A stretch of DNA of 64,000 nt, taken from NCBI RefSeq assembly GCF_052115485.1, contig NZ_JBFRGU010000006.1, forward strand, positions 186,001 to 250,000, written 5' to 3'. The notes under the pieces are model-generated. The model was not told where the DNA came from. It was given only the letters and a program-made list of their open reading frames with translations, and did no database searches. A program made the translations under genes and the position numbers. Shown here in pieces: positions 25,469 to 34,225 of this stretch. The stretch is from Microvirga sp052115485. GTDB taxonomy: Bacteria; Pseudomonadota; Alphaproteobacteria; Rhizobiales; Beijerinckiaceae. The first letter of the stretch is position 1; the number at the start of each line of letters is the position of its first letter.

Positions 25469-26395
25469 TTACACCTGCCGCTCGACCACGAAACGAACCG
25501 CCTCGCGCAACACGTCGGCGGGCGCGCCGAAAGGAGCGAGTGCGTCGTTTGCCTCGGCAACGAGACGGGCGCATTCGCGGCGCGCCCCTTCGAGCCCGAG
25601 ATGATCGACGAGGGTCGCCTTACCCTTTTCCTGATCCTTGCCGGTGCGCTTGCCGAGCGCCTCCGTGGAAGATTCACGATCGAGAATGTCGTCGGCCACC
25701 TGAAAGGCGGCGCCGAGCGCGCGGCCGTAGGCGGTGAGGCTTTGCCGAGCGCCATCATCGGCGCGCCCCAGGATCGCCCCCGCTTCGACGGAAAAGGTGA
25801 GGATCGCGCCGGTCTTCATCATCTGAAGGCGGCGGATCTCGGCCTCGGACAAATTTGCCGCGCCGTATCGCCCCTCGGCCGCCAGATCGAGCAATTGCCC
25901 ACCGACCATACCGCCGAGGCCCGAGGCACGGGCGAGGCCGAGAACGAGAGCGGAGCGGATCGCGGGGTCCGGATCCGTCTCAAGGCTCGCCAGGATCTCG
26001 AAGGCCAGCGTCTGCAAGGCATCGCCCACCAGGATCGCGGTTGCCTCATCGAAAGCCTTGTGCACGGTCGGACGCCCGCGTCGCAGATCGTCATCGTCCA
26101 TGGACGGCAGGTCGTCATGGACGAGGGAATAGCAATGCAGAAGTTCGATGCCGCTTCCTGCGAACCGAGGACCTTTGCCTTCGACACCCAGCATCCGCGC
26201 AGTCTCAATGGTGAGAAATGGCCGCAAGCGCTTGCCGCCCGCCAGCACCGCATGCCTCATGGCCGCCATCAGGCGGAGCGGTCTTGCAATCTCGCCGGAG
26301 CGCGCTTCGTCTGATAGCAAGGATGTGAGGGTTGCCTCAATATCCCGCGCGACCTCTGCCAGTCGCATCACGAAAGAGCTGTTGGATGGCATCAT
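25469..26395 (-). CDS. Polyprenyl synthetase (farnesyl diphosphate synthase type)
   Basis: A 308-residue trans-prenyltransferase that condenses IPP with allylic diphosphates. The first aspartate-rich motif is HDDLPSMDDDDLRRG and the second is DDILD, with GGKRLRPF and the lysine-rich KRTGKDQEKGKATL. The compact first motif with extra residues between aspartates is typical of bacterial short-chain (IspA-type) synthases. ATG 26395 follows an AGG; an earlier in-frame start at 26458 would run into mtgA's leader. It diverges from mtgA. Confidence 0.9.
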   Translation of the reverse strand: MMPSNSSFVMRLAEVARDIEATLTSLLSDEARSGEIARPLRLMAAMRHAVLAGGKRLRPFLTIETARMLGVEGKGPRFAGSGIELLHCYSLVHDDLPSMDDDDLRRGRPTVHKAFDEATAILVGDALQTLAFEILASLETDPDPAIRSALVLGLARASGLGGMVGGQLLDLAAEGRYGAANLSEAEIRRLQMMKTGAILTFSVEAGAILGRADDGARQSLTAYGRALGAAFQVADDILDRESSTEALGKRTGKDQEKGKATLVDHLGLEGARRECARLVAEANDALAPFGAPADVLREAVRFVVERQV

Positions 26396-26495
26396 GTTCA
26401 GCCTGAATTCGGACGAAGCCAAGCTTCCGCCCGAGGAGAGCGATGTGGTGAGCCTCAAGCCCGGATCGATCCGGCCGGAGCGGGGGAGGAAGCCG

Positions 26496-27182
26496 ATGAC
26501 CGCCTCGCACCTGTTCCGCCGCCTCGTCAGAATCGGCTCCTGGATAATTCTCTTATGGGTGGCGGCGGTGTTTTGGCTAGGCCTTTCCTATGCCCTCGTA
26601 CCGCCGGTCTCGACTCTGATGCTCGGGCGCTGGCTGACCTTTCAGCCGGTCGAGCGCAAATTCGTGTCGCTCGCGGAGATGTCTCCCCATCTGCCGCTCG
26701 CGGTCATGACCTCCGAGGACAGCCTGTTCTGCCAGCATGCGGGCGTGGATTGGGACGCCATTCGCGAGGTGGTCGAGGCTGCCGACGAGGACGGCCCTGC
26801 CCGTGGCGCTTCGACGATTCCCATGCAGACGGCCAAGAATCTGTTTCTCTGGCCCGGCCGCTCATACATCCGCAAAGGGCTCGAACTGCCCATCGCGCTC
26901 TATCTCGACCTCGTCTGGTCGAAGACGAAGATGATGGAAAATTATCTCAATATCGTCGAATGGGGCGACGGTATCTTCGGCGCAGAGGCTGCTGCCCGAG
27001 CCTATTTTCATAAATCGGCGAAGGATCTGACCCGTCGCGAGGCAGCCCTTCTCGCCACCGCCCTGCCGAATCCCCTGGTGCGCAACCCAACGCGCCCCAC
27101 CCGCCGCCACTCGGCTCTGGCGGGAACCATGATGGCGAGGATGGAATCCGCCGCCCCTCACAGCGGCTGCCTGAAAGACTGA
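26496..27182 (+). CDS. mtgA: Monofunctional biosynthetic peptidoglycan transglycosylase
   Basis: A 228-residue GT51 glycosyltransferase polymerising lipid II at the inner membrane. One transmembrane helix (residues ~12-35) precedes the catalytic domain with the Glu motif EDSLFCQHAGVDWDAI and the second motif RGASTIPMQTAKNLFLW. ATG 26496 is chosen for its strong GGGGAGGAAG; a start at 26394 would add 34 residues of coding-like sequence and cannot be ruled out. It is divergent from the prenyl synthase. Confidence 0.93.
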   Translation: MTASHLFRRLVRIGSWIILLWVAAVFWLGLSYALVPPVSTLMLGRWLTFQPVERKFVSLAEMSPHLPLAVMTSEDSLFCQHAGVDWDAIREVVEAADEDGPARGASTIPMQTAKNLFLWPGRSYIRKGLELPIALYLDLVWSKTKMMENYLNIVEWGDGIFGAEAAARAYFHKSAKDLTRREAALLATALPNPLVRNPTRPTRRHSALAGTMMARMESAAPHSGCLKD

Positions 27183-27305
27183 CCGAGGCACGGTTTTGGG
27201 GCTAGATATTTAGCGGAAGACATTGTATTAGGCCCACCTTATCAGATTGCGTATTGAGCTTTTCCCGGTTTTAACGGGTGCTCAGCCTTTGACCGGAGAC
27301 GAAAA

Positions 27306-27491
27306 ATGGCCGTTCCAAAAAGAAAAACGTCGCCCTCGCGGCGCGGAATGCGTCGCTCCGCCGATGCCCTGAAAGCCCCGACCTATATCGAGGACAAGGA
27401 TTCCGGCGAACTCCGCCGTCCGCACCACGTCGACCTGAAGTCCGGCATGTACCGTGGCCGTCAGGTTCTTAAGGTGAAGTCGGACGCCTGA
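27306..27491 (+). CDS. rpmF: 50S ribosomal protein L32
   Basis: A 61-residue L32 beginning MAVPKRKTSPSRRGMRRS, with the alphaproteobacterial DLKSGMYRGRQVL end. It lacks the four zinc cysteines found in some bacterial L32 forms. It is monocistronic, with GACCGGAGAC as ribosome site and a strong terminator 24 bases after the stop. Confidence 0.97.
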   Translation: MAVPKRKTSPSRRGMRRSADALKAPTYIEDKDSGELRRPHHVDLKSGMYRGRQVLKVKSDA

Positions 27492-27514
27492 GAGCGACAC
27501 GATCTTTGAAGATC

Positions 27515-27548
27515 CAAAAGCCGGCGTCACAAGCGCCGGTTTTTTATT
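27515..27548 (+). terminator. rpmF terminator
   Basis: CCGGCG (27521-27526) and CGCCGG (27534-27539) form a stem extended by flanking A/T pairs, followed by a run of seven T. It is the expected end of the rpmF transcript. Confidence 0.88.
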
Positions 27549-27681
27549 GCCTCCACATCGAGATTGCCGGCTGAACTTCATCCTTCGTTAACGCCGTCCC
27601 CCGATCCTGACCCTGATTTTTCGCGGGGGATCGATTATGCGTGGCGCACCGCCCCCTGCCCCTGATGTTTGAGGACAGGTT

Positions 27682-29331
27682 ATGGCGAAGCGGAGCCGGG
27701 CAGGATTTTTTGGCGGCGTATTGTGGGATACCCTCAATTTTGCGCGATCCGTCGACACCCCGGCACCGACCTCCGGCAGCGCCACCTACACCTGGGATCT
27801 CTCGACCGATGCCCTGGCCTGGGGACCCTACGCCCCGGATGCGCTCGGTCTTGCTCCCGAGGATCTCCCCCTCACAGGTGCTGCCCTCATCGATCTGACC
27901 GAGCGTCATGGGGGACAAGATCGCCTCTCGGCAATTCTTGCTACCGACCCCGCGCCCGACGATGACGGAACTCCTTTCGTGGCTCGTTACACCCTGCGGC
28001 TTTCGCCGGACCGGATCGTGATGGTCGACGACACAGGTCGCTTTCTCACCGATGCCAAAGACCACCCGGCTTTCGTGCGTGGCGTCGTGCGGGCCCAGGA
28101 AGTTCGGGAAAACCGGGTCCCGCCGCCCGTCTGCGTGGAAATGCGGACCAATTTCCTCGATGAGATCCGCGATAACGTTTCCGATGCCGGCCGCGCCCGT
28201 CACACCCTGACCCTGATCGTCGGCACGGTGGAAGACTCGGCCGATGACGAAACCACTATCGCCGAAATCCGCCGGTCCGCCCGTTCCTTGCTGCGCCGGG
28301 AAGACCGTTTCACGCAATACGCGCCGAACCGCTTCGCCCTTGCCTTGAATTCCTGTGCCGTGACCGATGGGCCGAACGCCATGAGCCGCCTTTTGCAGGT
28401 AATCGCCGCCAATCCCTCCTTGAGTGAGATTTCCGTGCGCCTCGGCATGGCTGGCGCGCCCGATCACGCCACCAATGCCGCCGACCTGTTGCGCCGCGCG
28501 GAAAAGGCACTCGACCACGCCGTCGCCAAGGGCGAGCGCACTGTTTCCTACCGCAAGCGCCTGACGATTCCGGCGAGCGCGTCTTGCGGCACGGATGTTC
28601 CGGATATCATCGCTTCACTCAACAGCCGAGACTTGGCTTTCGCCCGGAAACCTCTCGTCGATTCGCGGACGGGACAGGCGGTTCTCTCCCAAGCCATACC
28701 GCTGGTCACGATAAACGAGACTTTCGGCCCCGCGCAGGATCTCGCACCCCGGATGGAAGCAGCGGGCCTGTCCCTGCTTCTCGACGGACGCATGCTCGAA
28801 CTCGTCGCCGATCATCTCGTCGCAACGCGCGATGAGGGTATGCTCCTTCCGATCTCGCATGCGACGCTTGAGGATGGTGAATGGCTCACCATGCTCGCCG
28901 CTCATCTCGGCATGCGCCCCGGCATCGCCTCACGACTCATCGTCTCCGTACCGGAAAGCGCCCTCGGCTTTGTGGCTGCGCGAGGCAGGCTCGATGCCAT
29001 GAAGGCGCTCGGGATCGGCTTGGCCATTCATGGTTTGGGAACCGGTCACCTTTCATCCACGCGGCTGCATGAATTCCCGGTCGATCTCGCAACCATCGAC
29101 GGTCGTTTCATCCAGACGCTTCATCGTTCGCCGGATGATCGCCTGTTCGTGCGGAAGTTGATCGAGCAGGCACATTCCTGCGGCATCGCGATCATCGCCG
29201 AATGGGTCGCGGATCAGGCGACTGCGGACCTTCTTGCCGAATGGGGCGTGGATTATCTCCAGGGCAGTCTGTTCGGCGTGGCTCAAAAAGCGGCGTCTCG
29301 AACCGGGGAGCGTCAGGCCAGGATCGCCTGA
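27682..29331 (+). CDS. Degenerate GGDEF-EAL domain protein
   Basis: A 549-residue cytoplasmic protein with an N-terminal PAS-like part, a middle region resembling a GGDEF fold (FTQYAPNRFALAL, AEKALDHAVAKGERTVSYRKR) and a C-terminal EAL fold (ATIDGRFIQTL, GIAIIAEWVADQATADLLAEWGVDYLQGSLFG). Catalytic residues of both are missing: no GGDEF, no ExLxR, and the DDFGTG loop reads IHGLGTG. It is therefore probably a c-di-GMP-related receptor or scaffold, not an active cyclase or phosphodiesterase. ATG 27682 follows GAGGACAGG. It is monocistronic and converges with phaR. Confidence 0.85.
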   Translation: MAKRSRAGFFGGVLWDTLNFARSVDTPAPTSGSATYTWDLSTDALAWGPYAPDALGLAPEDLPLTGAALIDLTERHGGQDRLSAILATDPAPDDDGTPFVARYTLRLSPDRIVMVDDTGRFLTDAKDHPAFVRGVVRAQEVRENRVPPPVCVEMRTNFLDEIRDNVSDAGRARHTLTLIVGTVEDSADDETTIAEIRRSARSLLRREDRFTQYAPNRFALALNSCAVTDGPNAMSRLLQVIAANPSLSEISVRLGMAGAPDHATNAADLLRRAEKALDHAVAKGERTVSYRKRLTIPASASCGTDVPDIIASLNSRDLAFARKPLVDSRTGQAVLSQAIPLVTINETFGPAQDLAPRMEAAGLSLLLDGRMLELVADHLVATRDEGMLLPISHATLEDGEWLTMLAAHLGMRPGIASRLIVSVPESALGFVAARGRLDAMKALGIGLAIHGLGTGHLSSTRLHEFPVDLATIDGRFIQTLHRSPDDRLFVRKLIEQAHSCGIAIIAEWVADQATADLLAEWGVDYLQGSLFGVAQKAASRTGERQARIA

Positions 29332-29336
29332 CGCCG

Positions 29337-29912
29337 TTATTTGCGGGAGAGCGTGTCGAGCTTCGACTGCATGTCCGCCATCTGTTTCTTCAAGGTCTCG
29401 AGATCGTTCGCCTCGGCAGGCTTTTCGTCGCCCTCGGACGGAGAAGCCCCACCCGGATGCGGGGCGAAGGGCGCGAACATCCGCATGGCATCGGTGAAGA
29501 AGCTCATGTTCTTCTTCACTTGCTCCTCCATGGCCTGGAATGCGGACGGGCCGAAGGCCTGAGACATCTGCTCCCTGAGCTTTTGTTGCTCCTGGGAGAG
29601 ATTGTTCATGGAGAATTCCAGATAGCTCGGCACCAGCGATTGCAGGCTGTCGCCGTAGAAGCGGATCAGCTGGCGCAGGAACGTGACGGGCAAAAGGTTT
29701 TGCCCTTCCTTGTTCTCCTGCTCGAAGATGATCTGGGTCAGGACCGAGCGGGTGATGTCCTCGCCCGACTTGGCGTCGTAGACGAGGAAATCCTCCCCTT
29801 GGCGAACCATGGTGGCGAGGTCCTCAAGGGTCACGTAGGTGGATGTGCCCGTATGATAGAGACGTCGATTGGCGTATTTCTTGATGACAGTCTGTTGCTT
29901 TTCCGTCGCCAT
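29337..29912 (-). CDS. phaR: Polyhydroxyalkanoate synthesis repressor PhaR
   Basis: A 191-residue regulator that senses PHB and represses phasin and related genes. The N-terminal DNA-binding domain IKKYANRRLYHTGTSTYVTL and the following PHB-accumulation domain (QIIFEQENKEGQNLLPVTFL) are diagnostic. The C terminus is a predicted coiled coil after a proline/glycine-rich linker. ATG 29912 is chosen because the family starts at MATEKQ. It is divergent from phaA-phaB, the standard arrangement. Confidence 0.95.
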   Translation of the reverse strand: MATEKQQTVIKKYANRRLYHTGTSTYVTLEDLATMVRQGEDFLVYDAKSGEDITRSVLTQIIFEQENKEGQNLLPVTFLRQLIRFYGDSLQSLVPSYLEFSMNNLSQEQQKLREQMSQAFGPSAFQAMEEQVKKNMSFFTDAMRMFAPFAPHPGGASPSEGDEKPAEANDLETLKKQMADMQSKLDTLSRK

Positions 29913-30172
29913 TTGGTCCCTGAACGATCCCTGAAAATCTCGACGCGGCACGCGCTTCCGATACGGATAAGAAGGAAGCACGGCAATCATGCCCAGATTA
30001 TAGGCGTTCCAGCAAGGCGGCAAAGCATCAAAAGTCTTACGATGACGTTTCCGCGCGGCGTCGAGCCTCTGAGCCGTTTGGCGAGCTTGACTTCCCCTAC
30101 TCCACGGCTTTCATCACCCTATCATCGACACCAGTTATGAACGTCGCCAGATACGCAGCCAAGGAGATCGCA

Positions 30173-31351
30173 ATGGCCCAAACAGAGATCGTCATCGTCG
30201 GTGCGGCTCGCACCCCCGTCGGCTCCTTCAACGGCGCCTTCGCCAACACCTCCGCTCACGAGCTCGGCGCAGTCGCGATCAAGGCCGCTCTCGAGCGCGC
30301 GAAGGTCGATGCGAACGACGTGGACGAAGTGATTCTCGGCCAGATTCTCACCGCCGCTCAAGGCCAGAACCCGGCCCGTCAGGCCGCGATGGCAGCCGGC
30401 ATCCCGCAGGAAAAGACCTCCTGGGGCCTGAATCAGCTTTGTGGCTCCGGTCTTCGCGCCGTCGCCCTCGGCCTGCAGCAGATCACCAACGGCGATGCCG
30501 ACATCATCGTCGCGGGCGGACAGGAATCCATGAGCCAGGCACCGCACGCGGCCTATATGCGCGGCGGCACCAAGATGGGCGATCTCAAGCTCGTCGACAC
30601 GATGCTGAAGGACGGCCTGACCGACGCGTTCCATGGCTACCACATGGGCAACACCGCCGAGAACGTGGCTCAGCGCTGGCAACTGACCCGCGACGAGCAG
30701 GATCAATTCGCCACCGCCTCTCAGAACAAGGCCGAAGCTGCACAGAAGGCCGGCAAATTCAAAGACGAGATCGTGCCCGTCACCATCTCGACCCGCAAGG
30801 GCGACATCGTCGTCGATCAGGACGAATACATCCGCCCCGGCACCACCATTGACGCGCTCGCCAAGCTCAAGCCCGCCTTCTCGAAGGACGGCACGGTGAC
30901 GGCGGGCAACGCGTCCGGCATCAATGACGGCGCCGCGGCCCTCGTGCTCATGAGCGCCGAGGAAGCCAAGAAGCGCGGCCTGACACCTCTCGCCCGTATC
31001 GTGTCCTGGGCAACGGCAGGCGTCGATCCGGCCGTGATGGGCACCGGCCCGATCCCGGCTTCCCGCAAGGCCCTGGAAAAGGCCGGCTGGAAGATCTCGG
31101 ATCTCGATCTCGTGGAAGCGAACGAAGCTTTCGCGGCGCAGGCACTGGCCGTGAACAAGGACATGGGGTGGGATCCTGCCATCGTGAACGTGAACGGCGG
31201 CGCCATCGCCATCGGTCACCCGGTCGGCGCATCGGGTGCGCGCGTGCTCGTCACCCTGCTTCATGAAATGGGCCGTCGCGACGCCAAGAAAGGTCTCGCG
31301 ACGCTTTGCATCGGCGGCGGCATGGGCGTCGCCATGTGCGTCGAGCGCTAA
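30173..31351 (+). CDS. phaA: Acetyl-CoA acetyltransferase (beta-ketothiolase)
   Basis: A 392-residue thiolase condensing two acetyl-CoA into acetoacetyl-CoA, the first step of PHB synthesis. The nucleophile Cys is in NQLCGSGLRAVALG, and the C-terminal catalytic His and Cys are in NGGAIAIGHPVGASGARV and ATLCIGGGMGVAM. ATG 30173 follows AAGGAGA; a start at 30137 would add 12 residues without support. phaB follows 231 bases downstream. The stop region is part of a 20-base tandem duplication. Confidence 0.96.
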   Translation: MAQTEIVIVGAARTPVGSFNGAFANTSAHELGAVAIKAALERAKVDANDVDEVILGQILTAAQGQNPARQAAMAAGIPQEKTSWGLNQLCGSGLRAVALGLQQITNGDADIIVAGGQESMSQAPHAAYMRGGTKMGDLKLVDTMLKDGLTDAFHGYHMGNTAENVAQRWQLTRDEQDQFATASQNKAEAAQKAGKFKDEIVPVTISTRKGDIVVDQDEYIRPGTTIDALAKLKPAFSKDGTVTAGNASGINDGAAALVLMSAEEAKKRGLTPLARIVSWATAGVDPAVMGTGPIPASRKALEKAGWKISDLDLVEANEAFAAQALAVNKDMGWDPAIVNVNGGAIAIGHPVGASGARVLVTLLHEMGRRDAKKGLATLCIGGGMGVAMCVER

Positions 31352-31374
31352 TCGTGTGCGTCGAACGCTAATCG
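31335..31374 (+). repeat. 20-base tandem duplication over the phaA stop codon
   Basis: TGTGCGTCGAGCGCTAATCG (31335-31354) is followed at once by the same 20 bases with one change (31355-31374). The first unit holds the last codons and stop of phaA; the second repeats that end, stop codon included, in non-coding DNA. Confidence 0.85.
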
Positions 31375-31423
31375 AGAGCGTGAGCCGCCGGACCGATTAC
31401 GGTTCGGCAGCATCGCCTAAAGA

Positions 31424-31458
31424 AGGATCACTCAGCCGCTCAATATGGCAGTGATCCT
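31424..31458. repeat. Inverted repeat between phaA and phaB
   Basis: AGGATCACT (31424-31432) and AGTGATCCT (31450-31458) are perfect nine-base inverted repeats 17 bases apart. There is no T-run. It may be an RNA hairpin in the phaA-phaB spacer or a protein-binding site. Confidence 0.5.
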
Positions 31459-31582
31459 GCTAGGCATCTCCGAAACGCGCGCTAAGCTATGCAATAGGAC
31501 GGTTCGTCGAACGAATCGACCGACATGGGACAGGTCCGTAAGAGACTTGCCCTAAGGAAACGGCTTCGCGAAGGAGGAAAGC

Positions 31583-32308
31583 ATGGCGCGCGTCGCTTTG
31601 GTTACCGGTGGCACTCGCGGGATCGGCGCCGCGATTTCACAAGCGCTCAAAAAAGCGGGCTACACGGTCGCCGCCAATTACGGCGGCAACGATGAAGCCG
31701 CGAATACCTTCAAAAACAAGACCGGAATCCCCGTCTACAAATTCGATGTCGGCGACGCGTCTGCGTGCGAGACATCGATCCGCAAGATCGAAGCCGATCT
31801 CGGCCCCATCGAAATTCTCGTGAACAATGCGGGCATCACCCGCGACGGCATGTTTCATCGCATGACCTTCGAGCAATGGTCGGCGGTCATACGCACCAAT
31901 CTCGATTCCATGTTCGCGTGCACCCGCCCCGTGATCGAGGGCATGCGCGAACGCGGCTTCGGGCGCATCGTCATCATCTCTTCCATCAACGGCCAGAAAG
32001 GCCAGATGGGACAATCGAACTACTCCGCCGCCAAGGCGGGCGTGGTCGGTTTCGCAAAAGCACTGGCACAGGAAAACGCGGCCAAGGGCGTGACAGTAAA
32101 CGTGATCGCGCCGGGCTATATCGCAACCGAGATGGTGCAGGCGGTTCCCGAAGAAGTGCTCAAGACAAAGATCTTGCCGCTGATCCCGGTCGGTCGCCTC
32201 GGCGAGGCGGACGAGGTTGCACGTGGCGTCGTCTATCTTGCAAGCGACGAAGCGGGCTTCATCACAGGCTCGACACTCTCGATGAATGGCGGGCAATACA
32301 TGGTCTAA
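31583..32308 (+). CDS. phaB: Acetoacetyl-CoA reductase
   Basis: A 241-residue short-chain dehydrogenase/reductase producing (R)-3-hydroxybutyryl-CoA with NADPH. The cofactor motif TGGTRGIGAAIS is at the N terminus, NNAG follows, and the catalytic Ser/Tyr/Lys are in ISSINGQKGQMGQSNYSAAKAG. The ribosome site GAAGGAGGAAAGC is strong. It follows phaA with a spacer containing an inverted repeat; no PHB synthase (phaC) is in the window. Confidence 0.95.
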   Translation: MARVALVTGGTRGIGAAISQALKKAGYTVAANYGGNDEAANTFKNKTGIPVYKFDVGDASACETSIRKIEADLGPIEILVNNAGITRDGMFHRMTFEQWSAVIRTNLDSMFACTRPVIEGMRERGFGRIVIISSINGQKGQMGQSNYSAAKAGVVGFAKALAQENAAKGVTVNVIAPGYIATEMVQAVPEEVLKTKILPLIPVGRLGEADEVARGVVYLASDEAGFITGSTLSMNGGQYMV

Positions 32309-32323
32309 TGCGCGCCGGCGCTC

Positions 32324-32382
32324 GATCGGGAAACGGATTCGATCATGACTCAGCGAGACCTGATCGAATTCCGGTCCCGATC
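32324..32382. repeat. Long imperfect palindrome downstream of phaB
   Basis: A 22-base arm at 32324-32345 (GATCGGGAA... TTCGATCA) matches the inverse of 32361-32382 with three differences, around a 15-base spacer. The transcript would form a long stable stem. It has no T-run and differs in sequence from the dispersed repeat elsewhere in the window, though it shares the GATC-rich character. Confidence 0.65.
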
Positions 32383-32424
32383 TTAGCCTAAGGGAGGCCC
32401 TCCCCAGGCGCGTGGCTTTCCGGT

Positions 32425-33330
32425 ATGCGCAATTCCATGACAACGCGCACTGCCACATCCATCGGCTTCACCGCCATTCTGCTCTGGTCCCTTCTCGCCG
32501 TGTTCACAGCGGCCACGGGCAGGATTCCGCCGTTCCAACTCGCCGCCATGACCTTTCTCGTCGGCGGCCTTGTCGGCGTAACAAGCTGGGTCGTGCGGCC
32601 GGAGGGCATCAAGGCGCTGCGTCAGACACCTATCGTCTGGGCGCTTGGGCTCGGCGGCCTGTTCGGCTATCACGCGCTCTATTTCGCGGCTTTACGCATG
32701 GCCCCTCCGGCCGAAGCTGGATTGCTCAACTATCTCTGGCCGCTTCTGATCGTGCTGTTCTCGTCATTTCTTCCAGGCGAACGTCTGAAGCCCGCGCATA
32801 TCGTCGGCGCGCTTCTGGGATTTGCGGGAGTGATCGTTCTCATCGTCGGGCGCGGTGCGCTGGATGCGCGGGCTGAATACGTGCCCGGCTACATCTGCGC
32901 TTTCATCGCTGCGTTCGTGTGGTCGTCCTATTCGGTTCTCTCGCGCCGCTTCGGGCAGGTGCCGACCGATGCCGTCGCCGGGTTCTGTCTCGCCACGGCG
33001 CTGCTGAGCTTTGTGTGTCATCTCATTTTCGAGACGACCGTCTGGCCGGAAACAACGCTGCAATGGATTTGCGTTATCGCACTCGGCCTCGGGCCGGTGG
33101 GTGTAGCGTTCTATGTCTGGGATATCGGCATGAAGCGTGGCGACATCCGCTTTCTCGGGGTCGCGTCCTACGCCACGCCGGTTCTGTCCACTTTGCTTCT
33201 CATTCTCGCCGGCTATGCCGAGGCAACCACGACCTTGGCGCTTTCCTGCGGCTTGATCGTCGTCGGAGCGCTGGTTGCGACCTTCGGCTCCAGAATGAGG
33301 GGAATTCGGTTCTCCCGGATCAAGCTCTAG
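32425..33330 (+). CDS. DMT family (EamA) transporter, YddG-like
   Basis: A 301-residue inner-membrane protein with ten predicted helices and two EamA repeats. Motifs such as GYHALYFAALRMAPPAEAGLLNYLWPLLIVLFS and YVWDIGMKRGDIRFLGVASYATPVLSTLLLIL resemble the aromatic amino acid exporter YddG. The direction and substrate are not shown. ATG 32425 is used; an ATG at 32437 is also possible. It is probably independent of phaB because a long palindrome lies between. Confidence 0.87.
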   Translation: MRNSMTTRTATSIGFTAILLWSLLAVFTAATGRIPPFQLAAMTFLVGGLVGVTSWVVRPEGIKALRQTPIVWALGLGGLFGYHALYFAALRMAPPAEAGLLNYLWPLLIVLFSSFLPGERLKPAHIVGALLGFAGVIVLIVGRGALDARAEYVPGYICAFIAAFVWSSYSVLSRRFGQVPTDAVAGFCLATALLSFVCHLIFETTVWPETTLQWICVIALGLGPVGVAFYVWDIGMKRGDIRFLGVASYATPVLSTLLLILAGYAEATTTLALSCGLIVVGALVATFGSRMRGIRFSRIKL

Positions 33331-33338
33331 ATTCTTTC

Positions 33339-33388
33339 ATTCGCAATTCTTTCATTCGCATGATCCGGGCGAACGATCGCCCCCTAGA
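33339..33388. repeat. Dispersed repeat copy B (partial) with a short tandem repeat
   Basis: GCATGATCCGGGCGAAC at 33358-33374 is the same end module found at 6718, 54739 and 56452, but the rest of the element is missing. It is preceded by two near-identical copies of TTCTTTCATTCGCA. The segment separates the convergent DMT transporter and GNAT genes. Confidence 0.65.
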
Positions 33389-34136
33389 AGCCAGGCGACA
33401 GAATGCGGTGCCGGTAGCGGTATGCGGGCGTGAAGTCGAGGCCGGTATAGAGAGCGAGCGCGACGGCATTTTCCTCGCGCACTTGCAGATAGGCCGTATG
33501 CGCGCCGACCGCGCGGCCCCAGGCGATCAGGCTTCCCACAACACGGCGGCCAAGGCCGATGCCTCTGAGGTCCGGCGCGACGACGATATCGTAGAGACCG
33601 AGATAGCCACGCTCCGCCACGCCAAGTCCCCAGGCCACGGCCCGGTCGTCGAGATGAAGCGTTGCGAACGCCGTCGTCTGGCGAATGCGCGTGACGATTT
33701 CGAACAGCGCGTCCTCGTCGGCCTTATCGCCACCATAGGAATGGGCCGCTTCTCGCACCCATCTTTTCGTCGCGGCAAGCTCGATCAGCACTTCGGGATC
33801 GAGATCGGCGTCACCGTTGATCCTCGCCTGCAAGACAAGAGTCGGTTCGCGTTCCATGAACCCGCGCGCTTGCAACAAAGCATCGACACCATCGGCCTCC
33901 AGACCGGAGAGTCTGAACGTCGGCGTCACGTCGGCAGCACGAAATTGCGCGATCATATGATCGAGAAGCGCATCGTCGAGAGACGCGCCTTGAGCGAACG
34001 GCGTCACAGAATTGGCGCGCTTCGAATAGCCCTTCGCGAGGCGCAAAATCCAGCCATCGTAAATCTGATAGTCGAACGAGGGCCACGCATTGAGAAGGCG
34101 ACTCTCGAGACCGAGGATCAGGCTGGCGTCATTCAT
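33384..34136 (-). CDS. GNAT family N-acetyltransferase
   Basis: A 250-residue protein with a C-terminal GNAT domain (VAPDLRGIGLGRRVVGSLIAWGR, then LQVREENAVALALYTGLDFTPAYRYRHR). The N-terminal ~110 residues (ESRLLNAWPSFDYQIYDGWILRLAKGYSKRANSV) are typical of a two-part acetyltransferase family. The substrate is unknown. It starts 89 bases before the stop of gloB and may be cotranscribed with it. Confidence 0.87.
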   Translation of the reverse strand: MNDASLILGLESRLLNAWPSFDYQIYDGWILRLAKGYSKRANSVTPFAQGASLDDALLDHMIAQFRAADVTPTFRLSGLEADGVDALLQARGFMEREPTLVLQARINGDADLDPEVLIELAATKRWVREAAHSYGGDKADEDALFEIVTRIRQTTAFATLHLDDRAVAWGLGVAERGYLGLYDIVVAPDLRGIGLGRRVVGSLIAWGRAVGAHTAYLQVREENAVALALYTGLDFTPAYRYRHRILSPGF

Positions 34137-34225
34137 GGAAAAAGGCTCCGGAAAAGGAGCGCGATGCTAAACCTCAGCCCAACGCCAATGTCCAGCATCG
34201 GATCACGCTCGCACAGCGCACGCGA

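Noticed and set aside
30087..30115. TTGACT-containing promoter for phaA.
   Set aside because: No acceptable -10 lies 16-18 bases downstream.
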